The position numbers were made by a program, and so were the translations under genes. Under the pieces are notes generated by a model. The model made no database searches. It was not told where the DNA came from and saw nothing but the letters and a program-made list of their open reading frames with translations. A stretch of DNA of 64,000 bases. It comes from Sipunculus nudus (Eukaryota > Annelida > Sipuncula > Golfingiida > Sipunculidae). The first letter of the stretch is position 1; each line of letters begins with the position of its first letter. Where the stretch lies: assembly GCA_026874595.1 (NCBI GenBank), contig CM049321.1, positions 25,965,479-26,029,478 of the forward strand. The letters run 5' to 3'. Positions 14,385 through 24,500 of this stretch are shown in pieces.

Positions 14385-15431
14385 AATGTCTGCTAAGAAT
14401 TTTAAATTATTTGAACGATTGCCATTTTTGGTAAAAGACTTTAGGTAGCAATCATACATTCCCTGTGAACCTGTCCTTGTCCTTCAAAGTAAAATCAGGC
14501 GAAAATTTTTTTTTTCTTTAACCATAACATTTGAAGTATTGTACGATGGAGTGTTGCATTTCTCCATACACTTGTATTACAAGATGTGGAAAATAGGTTC
14601 TTGGAAGTTGTGAACTACACTAAAGGACTTGGCTTGGATTTTCAAGGCCATATCAGCGCAACTATAGCGCATCGTCAACAGTTTTTTTTGTAATCTTGAT
14701 AACATTTGAAGAATCTAATGTCTTTCTAAAACTTAGCAAACCTTTGTTTCAATCAAGTTATCAGACCAGTTTGAAAATTTACCTGGATCTCCAAGTTGAA
14801 TTTTGAAAGAAATTGTAAATCGTTTAATAAATGAAGAACCTAATTTTTTTCCTTTGAGTTGATATGTTGATCCGGCCATGTATTAGGCCTAGGTATAAAA
14901 CCTTGAACTGGAACGTTTAATTTCGAATCCACTGAAAAAATTGTCATGAACCCGTGACTTTCTAATTAGTTCTTTTGTTATACAGATGTGATACATACAA
15001 TGTTACAACAAAGGACGATATCGAAATTTATTGACCTCAGCCTTGTCCATAAGGAAAATCAGTCGAACTTTAGCTCATCTCTAGAGTTATTTCTAAATCA
15101 CACATGAGGAAATTAAACAAATAGACTAAGATGGATTGGAGTACACATTTGTAAGAACTAAAACGAGTGTATGTATACTGGTTCTTCCAGGAATTACCGC
15201 CGATCTTTTATGCTGTGTATCGGAATAACACGGACGCCCTTCGTATACTTATCAAGGGTGGAGCCGATCCCAACATTTTCCAAGAGGTATGATTTTAAAA
15301 CAGTTGATAAAATATTTAACCAGAATATTCTTGGAACTAACTTTTCCTATGTAATAATCCCCCAATACCACTGGTATTTCTCGTGTATTACAAATGTATC
15401 CTGTTCTTGAACGTCCCAAAATTTGCTTTTG

Positions 15432-15522
<91 letters not shown>

Positions 15523-18500
15523 TATATATGGAATGTGTGCTAAGAATTTTAAGCGATTTGAACGATTGCCATTTTTGGTAAAAGACTTTAGGTAGCAATC
15601 ATACATTCCCTGTGAACCTGTCCTTGTCCTTCAAAGTGAAATCAGGCGAAACATCTTTTTTCTTTAACCATAACATTTGAAGTGTTGTATGATGGAGTGT
15701 TGCATTTTTCGCCATACACTTGTAATACAAGATGTGGAAAACAGGTTCTTGGAAGTTGTGAAGTACACTTAAGGATTTGGCTTGGATTTTCAAGGCCATA
15801 TCAGCGCAACTATAACGCATCGTCAACAGTTTTTTTTGTAAACTTGATAACATTTGAAGAATCTCATGTCTTTCTAAAACTTAACAAACAATCTGTTACA
15901 TTCAAGTTATCAGACCAGTTTCAAAATTTACCTGGATCTCCAAGGTGAAATAAGAAAGAAATTGTAAATCGTTTAATTAATGAAGAACCTCATTTTTTTT
16001 CCTTTGAGTTGATATGTTGTTCCGGCCATGTATTAGGCCTAGGTATAAAACCTTGAACTGGAACGTTTAATTTCAAATCCACTGAAAAAAATTGTCATGA
16101 ACCCATGACATTCTTATAACTGCTTATGTTATTCATGTGTGATGCATACAATGTTACAAAAAAGGACGATATCGAAATTTATTGACCTCAGCCTTGATCT
16201 CTAAGGAAAATCAGTCGAACTTTAGCTCATCTCTAGAGGTTTTCGAACACGCGACAATGTTTGAAGCACCATATATTTATTTCTAAAATTTGATACAGAA
16301 ACAAGTTTCACAAAGAAGTCTGAAAACCAACGACAATGACTTTGGTTTTAAGATAAAATCTGCAGAAATCTCAAAATTTTTGTTGACCCAATAGCATTTG
16401 AATTACTCCTATTTTGTATGCCGATTGTTTCAAACAAGTGCTAAGAGGAGTTGAAAATGTGTTACATTGACTTTGATCGTTTAGGTGAAATCTGTGGAAA
16501 TATGTGATTTTTGTACACGCCATAACCTTTTAGGTGATACATACTTTCCCTTGAATTTGAGGTTTGTGGCCTAAGGGGAAGGGGGACATATATCTGTCTT
16601 TGAAACTACAAATATGATACCATTCCCGGTTTCCGTTACTCTCGTTATGTACATCAATTTTCCTACGTAAAAAATCTCAGATAGTATCAGAAAAATGAGT
16701 TCCTGCTTGCGATAAAACTATATATCTCTCTCCTGTATGTGATATCTCAATGTACCCACAATACACTTCAATAATATTTGTTGCTGCCTGCCAATAACAG
16801 GCTTTAAATCTGAAAAGTTCTGTTGACCGATCATAGTCTCTGAAAAAATATGCTAATTGTTATTTGTGTTCATGATACTGACACCAATGACCAAAATCTG
16901 CACTGCAATTCAATTTACTAGGTTAAGTTATAGAAATTGTAATGTTATTTATTATGGAAACGGCTGATCTTAACTTTGTATACATGCAGTGCAATATTTG
17001 TCTAAACTTTAAGGTATTTGAAACGCCCTTGGTGTATGCTGTAACCAAGAATAATATGGACGCCGTCAAAGTTCTTCTAGATGAAGGAGCGAACCCCAAC
17101 CCAAAACAGGCAGGTTGCACATTTATCTTTTCTAACTCTAACTTATTATTTCTAAACATCTTACACTGTTTATATAACACTAGTGATTTGTTAGTTATAT
17201 CAATATCTATGTGGTGGAATACAATTATATTTCCTAATATTCATAAAACATTAAGGCAAAGAAAAAAAAAGGTTTGGTTCTCAGCCACTATTTTTTTTCA
17301 GAAATCAATGCGGGCGGACGGGTTTTTTTTTTTTTTTATTTTAATTTTTTTACGTTTCGATAAAAATGTCAAATGATAAGGGAAAAGAATGATAAAAACA
17401 GACTTATGTTGCTATACAAGTAAAAGCACTACTTAACAAAGGAAATTTATCAAAATTGTATGACTTTATCTTCTTGAAAGAAATGTCCGAGCGGCTGGAG
17501 CTCGAAATTGGTAAGTTTCTAATAATAATCAAAATAAAGAATTTTGACGCGAGGGTTTAAAATTGACGCGGGCGGTGCCTGAGAACCACATCTTTTATGT
17601 ATATGATGTGGTTCTTCCAGGGAGTGCTGCCAATCTTTCAAGCAGTGTATGAGAATAACACTGACGCACTTCGTATTCTTATAAAGGGTGGAGCCGATCC
17701 CAACATTTTCCGAGAGGTAGGAATTTTAAACAGTCGATAAAATGTTTAACCAATCGGGACTTTCTTAGGAACTAACTGTTCCTAGGTTATAAACCTCCAA
17801 TACCACGGATATTGCTGAAAGTATAAGACCTGCTTGTATATTAAAAATGTACCCTCCTCTTCAATTTCTAGAAGATTTGATTTTAAGGCGCATGAATGGC
17901 ATTGTAGAAATGCCTGTCTGGTACAATTGGTAATTTTAGGAAATAATAATTGTACCAGTATCATCATTATTAGTACTTGCACTGGTGTTAGTCATATAAG
18001 TACAGGTACCAACCGGTTTTTGCTGTTCCTGGGATAGTAATCGAATGTACACTGAGCATTTAAGGCAAATGAATGAATGAAATTATGAAATACTACATGC
18101 AAAGTTTGTAACTGTGCTTTAACCATGGTATGGTGTACGGTGGCAATCATAAATTTCCTGTGACCCTGTACTCAAGGTAAATTCCGGCGAAATATATTTT
18201 TGAATTTTTTTAAACGATAAATTTTGAAATACTATTCGACACACCAACTGTTGTTTCAACTAACTGCTCGAGAGAGCAAGAGTTGGAAAATGGGTCATCT
18301 TGACCTTGATTTTCAAGGTCAATTCTGTTGAAAATTATGAGTTGTAGACGCCATAAGGTTGAGGCAGGATTTTTTTCCTGTGTAATATATATCTGTTTTT
18401 ACTGCTACACAAATAAAGCCATTCTATTTGTTAGTTTCGGTATCTTTCGGTATCTTAATCATTTAATTAAATGAGCTCGAAGAAAATTATGGGGAAAAAC

Positions 18501-21500
18501 GCTGGAATAATTGAAAATAAAGTCTTTCCCAGAGCTTGAAATAAAATTGACATCAATAGCATGCATTTGTCTAATTAACATTATATTTTCTGGGTTCGTA
18601 AAACTAAACTTCCCTATTACGGCCAATGTATGGTGAACTCCATCACTGGTTATCTGTCGACAACGTTGTACTGTAGAAATTCAGGTTCCATCTGTATATT
18701 TTCTGTATGTAATTTCTAACCGAACTTGCAATACTCTTCCGTATATCTTGTTGCTGCCTTCCACAAAAGAGTCTGTGCCTCAGTAAGTACTTTTGACCGA
18801 TCATAGTCTGTGGAAACATGTTAATTATTATTTATGTTCATTCGACTCACAACAACGATCTAAAATCTGCACTGGATTTATTTTATGGGGTTCAGTAACA
18901 AAAATTATGACTGCTTTTGTTCACTTTCTAATACTAAGGAAACAGGTGATCTCAGTTTAAAATAAATTAATTTTCAGCTTCAGAAATTTAAAACGCCCAT
19001 GGTGTATGCTGTCAGCCTAAATAACACGGACGCCCTAAAAGTTCTTTTGGAGGAGGGAGCCAACCCAAACATGGAAAAGGCAGGTTTTATATATCAGTTC
19101 GTTTTACCCGTTATAATTAAACCTGGAGGGATTTCGAAAATTCATCCAGATTCCTGTTTGTAATATTTATGGCGATATTTAGCATTAAGGCAGACCGTAA
19201 TCATGTATCGGGTATTGCACGGTACAGAGTCATGGTTAATTACCGTTTACTGCACTTTTATATGGTACGTCTGATGTCCTTTTTCCTTAGAATGAAGGTA
19301 AAACTGAACCACTTGTTTTTAGACCCCCAGCTATAGTATGTGTGCGCAGGTAAGCTTATTTGCACCGAATAAAATTAGATAACTAGGTTTCTGCTTTTAG
19401 CAACTGTAAAACTAAAAGTCGAACAGAATGTGTGTGCATAAATACATCTCTCTTGTAGAATGGATGGGGACCGCTTCAACAAGCAACGGTACTCAATAAT
19501 GCAAAAGCTATACATATCCTCATAAAGCATGGAGCGGACCCAAATGTGTTTGGAAAAGTAAGTTTACATTTTGGTATCCAATTTGCTAAATATATTACAT
19601 TAATATGTTAGGCTCGGATACAATGCATGTCAAAGTATGTGTGATTAATCCACATTTTCCAGGATAATAAGAGCCCAGTTATGCAAGCTATTGCCAACAA
19701 CAACATCAATGCCTTACTAGCGCTCCTACTGGACGGTGCCAATCCTAATATGAAAGGACCGGTAAGTTTAGTATGAATACAATGACATACACATCATTAA
19801 TTACAAATAATTGAATTTAATATCATTATTGAAACCATGCACTTACAGTCTGTACAAAATTTAAACATGAGTGAGTGTAGGGGTACACTTTTCAGAAAAA
19901 AAATGCAAGTTACTTTGCCATTACCACTTTTCAGAAAGAAGGATATCCTGTTTCATAGGAGTTGTCTTTTAAAAAAATCGATTTGCTAATTGCAGAAAAG
20001 AATCAGCCGAAAGGAAATTTCAAGATTTTAAAGGATGGTAGTAGAGAGCTGTTTAAATAATATACGTGTCTCTATCATAAATCAGTATGGTATTTTTGAA
20101 AGTTTTGCCATAGGTTTTACAGCAGTTACATACATCAACAACATTTACAACAGTTATTTATTTACACTTCTGTAAAGGGAGGAGTAACCCCGCTCATTTA
20201 TGCCGTTTTGGAGAACAAACTGGAGGCTTTATCAATCCTTCTTGAACATGACGCTGATCCGGATTTCAGGGACATGGTGAGTTTATCCAAACTATCTAAA
20301 GGCGCATTGTGTGCATGAATACATAAATTGTAAACAGTCCATAAAATTGACAGCAGTTTTGATGCGCACCAGTAATAACAACTATGGTCAATGTTTTAAA
20401 TTTCGGGATATATTATTAGAACATACGTTGTTTTAACTCGTGTTAAATACTGAAACGACCATAACTGTTGCTTATCGGTTATAATATGATGTTTAAAATT
20501 TTTCGTTTGAGAGCCAAAGCCAACTTAAATACTTTATTTTCTCTGTTATCACTCAGGCATTCAATTTATTTGAAGATTGTTGTACCGTATGATTTATTTT
20601 GCACAGTACAAATGTGGACCACTAGAAACTGCAGTAACACAGAATAACACAGACGCCATTCGTATGCTTTTGAAAGGTGGTGGTAATCCAAACCTCAAAA
20701 TGTCTTTTCATGGGGAGGTAAAATGAATTTACTTCTTCCATTAATTTATTTCTCGATGATCTAATTGAATGAAAATTACTAGAGACGAATAAAATTTGAT
20801 TCTTGAATAAAATTAATTCAAACATGTTTATATTATTACTGTCAGTTAGCAAAATGCAAGGAGAAAAAAATCTCTTAGAAATTGCAAAAAATATTCATAT
20901 TTTCCCCGGTAAATGTTGAGTGCTTACTGATTGGCACCATGTACGGATTTTTACCACCTACGGGTTTCGTACATCCAAATGAATTAAAAGGAGCGCCTTA
21001 AAAAATTCACATTGAACGCTCTTGAAGATGTTTTGCTTTCGACATCTTTGCGTTATCTATCTACGGTATTGCTTCATAATTCACATATTTTATTCAAAGG
21101 CTTGTCCATGGAATCAGTCTGAAATAAATATTTAAATTAAAAATTCGATGTAGACAGTTTAAATGATCTCTGTATGAATATTGAAAGTGAGGACATTAAT
21201 AGGTATTACCTATTATTTTCAAAATAATAACTTAAATTCCTAAATAATTGGATTTTTACAGGAAAGAGCAATGTCATTACCATTTGCAATCCAGTGGAAC
21301 AACCCCGATGCTGTAGCACTTCTGCTGGAACATAAGGCCGACCCAAACATTGTGTTAGTGGTGCGTTTGTGTTTAACCCTTCTTCTTGGATTGGATAATA
21401 AATATGAAATATTTGAGATTTCTAAACCCCGATTCCTTGACATGGACACAAATATTAGATTAACTTTGTAGAATTCTGCATTTTCTTTGATAAAATGACT

Positions 21501-24500
21501 ATACAGAGTAATTGAGATCGCATGAATATATACTTGGCATAAGTATATAGTCTGACCTCAGACTTGAAAGATCGATGCTAATTTCCAGATAAAGTTTTGA
21601 AACTTGTTGACAGAAATGTTGAAATCCTTTCATAGGATGAACTGACGCCACTCGTTTTGGCCGCAACAATGAATCAAACGGAGGTTGTTCGTATGCTCTT
21701 AGAAAACGGTGTCAAATCTGACGCTAAAGATGAAGTAAGTTAATTACATTTACATTTCACATTTTGTTAAACATTTTGTTGGATGTAACCGCATAAATGA
21801 TTACTTCCTTTTAATTACACTTCCCGACAAAGTTCATATGCGTGCACCCTTACGGGATGAGCAAGTCCGGCGCCTCCCTTTCAGAATTCATATTTGCAAG
21901 TTTGCAAGGTGTCACCCTTGGACAGTCAACACCGATTTATATTCACTTACACGCCCCCAGTTCCTCAATGACACAGCCTAGCACGGATACCGACAGAGCC
22001 TTACATCTCGGCCCCCATGGAGACGTGACCATCCATGCCCCATGGACTAGGGCCAGCCCGATACCGGAATCTTCCCCTTTTTCTCTCTCGGTGAAAGTCC
22101 AGCATGGGCAGACTCCTGTCATTATAAGATTTTAACCGACAATTCCCAGTGCACCAGCTCAGTAATCAGACAGCATAACCGCCTCGAATAAATTTAACAT
22201 TTAACATCATCTTGGGAAATCTATTCATGACTATCAATGTTGTCTAAAGCAGAACAGTATTTTACACATATCATCCATTTGAAAGAATGTTAAACGTTAG
22301 TTATTTTTTTTTATTCAGCGTCTTATTCATTTAAATTTATTGAGTAGTCAAATTTCAAATTCAATCATAAATTTATGTTCAAATTCATACTTTTCCTCGA
22401 AAACGCATTTATGATTGAATGTAAAGATTGCAAGTGTGATAATCTGATTCTCATTACAGTATGGATGTACTGCCCTTCATTCAGCGTCGAGCAGGGGACA
22501 TGTAGCTGTCATTCAGCTACTTATACGGAGTGGTGCCAACATTGCTGTTGAGAATGAAGTATATTTTATTTATACCCCATCCTTTAACATACCAGTGTCT
22601 CATTATGTTATAGAGAACATCATACTAAGATTTATATCATATTTTCCATTCAGAAACATTAACATGAATATAAACAGAAGATCAGCGTGTGCAGGATTCT
22701 GAAAACCAAATATATCCATTCGTACCACGCCAGGAAGGAAACATAATACAATTGTACGAGAGTTACTGTCGATGTTATTAATCATTTCGGTATTATCACA
22801 TTAATCAATAAGCATCTCCTACAGGAAGGAGCAACCCCAATGCATATTGCCGAGTGTAATAAACATCACAAAGCCGCTGATCTTTTGAGGAGGGAAACTG
22901 ATTCGAACCCAGCCAGTCGACACCTGAAGCGCATTGATTGTGACTTGTGTAACTTGGTATAGTACAATACTTTGTCTCACTTGATTGGAGATATTCATGT
23001 TTTTTTTTTTGTTTTTTTTTTGCACCCGTAGCATATGAATTTATTCACGAACCACCGTACGAAGAAAAGTTTTGTAATATTTAAACTGTTCTGTTGCCAA
23101 ATATAATAACGCATCTGTGTTTAACGTTTTGGTTTCATTTCCAGTCAACAAGGGAAGGACTCCCAGGAACGATGGAACAACGCTCTCTTTGCATTTTTCA
23201 GGTGGGGTTCCTTCAGAAGTTTTATCAGTTGGTGCCTTTCATGCATGTTATTCATACAACCGGAAATGATCTTTCGATTGTAACTTATCTACTTATGGAT
23301 ATGCTTTTGATAACAAGTTATTTTCGATAAATAAATGTTAAATTTCATCTTCAGTAAATAATCAATCAATACCGCGCTCTATGATTAACTGGCCCTGGCT
23401 TCGATGCCAAACATTTCTTTGGGTGCCCAAAAGTAAACAGATGGGAAGCGATGAGGTTGCTTTGATGGGAAGAGAAAATCTGTATAATAACATTCTAGGT
23501 TTAAAGACCAGCTGTACTGAATAAATTCTTTCTGTAAACCAGAGAATACTGGAACATTTTTCCAATATATTACTTAAAACTATTCATTATGGCGGGTGTC
23601 TCCGTCTTTGACTAAGAATACCTTAAACTTTTATAACTTATTTCAGTGGCAAACAAATGTCACCTGTACTGGATGGGAATTTCGAGATGGAGAAGATCAT
23701 TATATGGTAACTCCTTTGAAATATATTGCAAATTATTCAATCAATTGTTAAACATCCGCACGAAGAACTCTTATTTTGCGTCATTTAATATTTACTCGAT
23801 TAACATATGCTGGACCTCAAAAATAAATTAAAGGAATTAATATAGTCAGATTGTAAAACTTAGATACGGGTACCCCTGTGTCGCCATAAATATTGTACAC
23901 ACAATTTAATATGGTTTCAAATTTTTCTAATCAATTCAACTTAAACTAAAAAGGGCCATGAACAGAGACTAAGTAGGGAAGAAACTAGAGACGCTGCACG
24001 TCAAAGGCTGGAAGACCCAATTGCGGTAAAAAGAGCAGGTAAAGTAAACGTCTCTCGACAGCGGTGATGTTTTATGAGAATTAAAGCTATCTTTGCTGCA
24101 CAGAAATCCGGGAATATGATTAGGGTATATTAAATATATCATGCTTATTTTTCCTATCCTTGTGTGCGTATTTCATGGCATTTCACTTCCAAGATTTACA
24201 AAATTAATATTTAATACTAATTCATAGTCATTTTTATATTCAGAACAGCTTAGCATGCTGGATATGAATGTCGGGCTGGAGCAGGTAAGAACTAAAGGGT
24301 GGTGTTATTATTATATTCCTTCTTACAATTTCCTAAAAACAATCCTTCAAAACTCTAGCTGCTTCTACAATACTCTTTCAGTAGATTCCTGTAGTAACAA
24401 AAATAAATGTAATGTGTGTATATATAAGACTATAGTCATACAGAAAACAAAGAACACAGTTTAATTGGTCGTGAACTTCTGGGCAATTAATTATTTGGCG

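Noticed and set aside
13119-15606. Open frames with long YIYIYI or SLSLSL runs, both strands
   Set aside because: They are readings of (TA)n and (CT)n microsatellites. The same applies to frames at 2610, 24508, 43686, 45312, 50209, 52613, 55645 and 59814.
17484-17513. Possible coding exon MSERLELEI before GTAAGT
   Set aside because: It ends in phase 1, does not fit the neighbouring phase-0 exons and lies inside the putative MITE.
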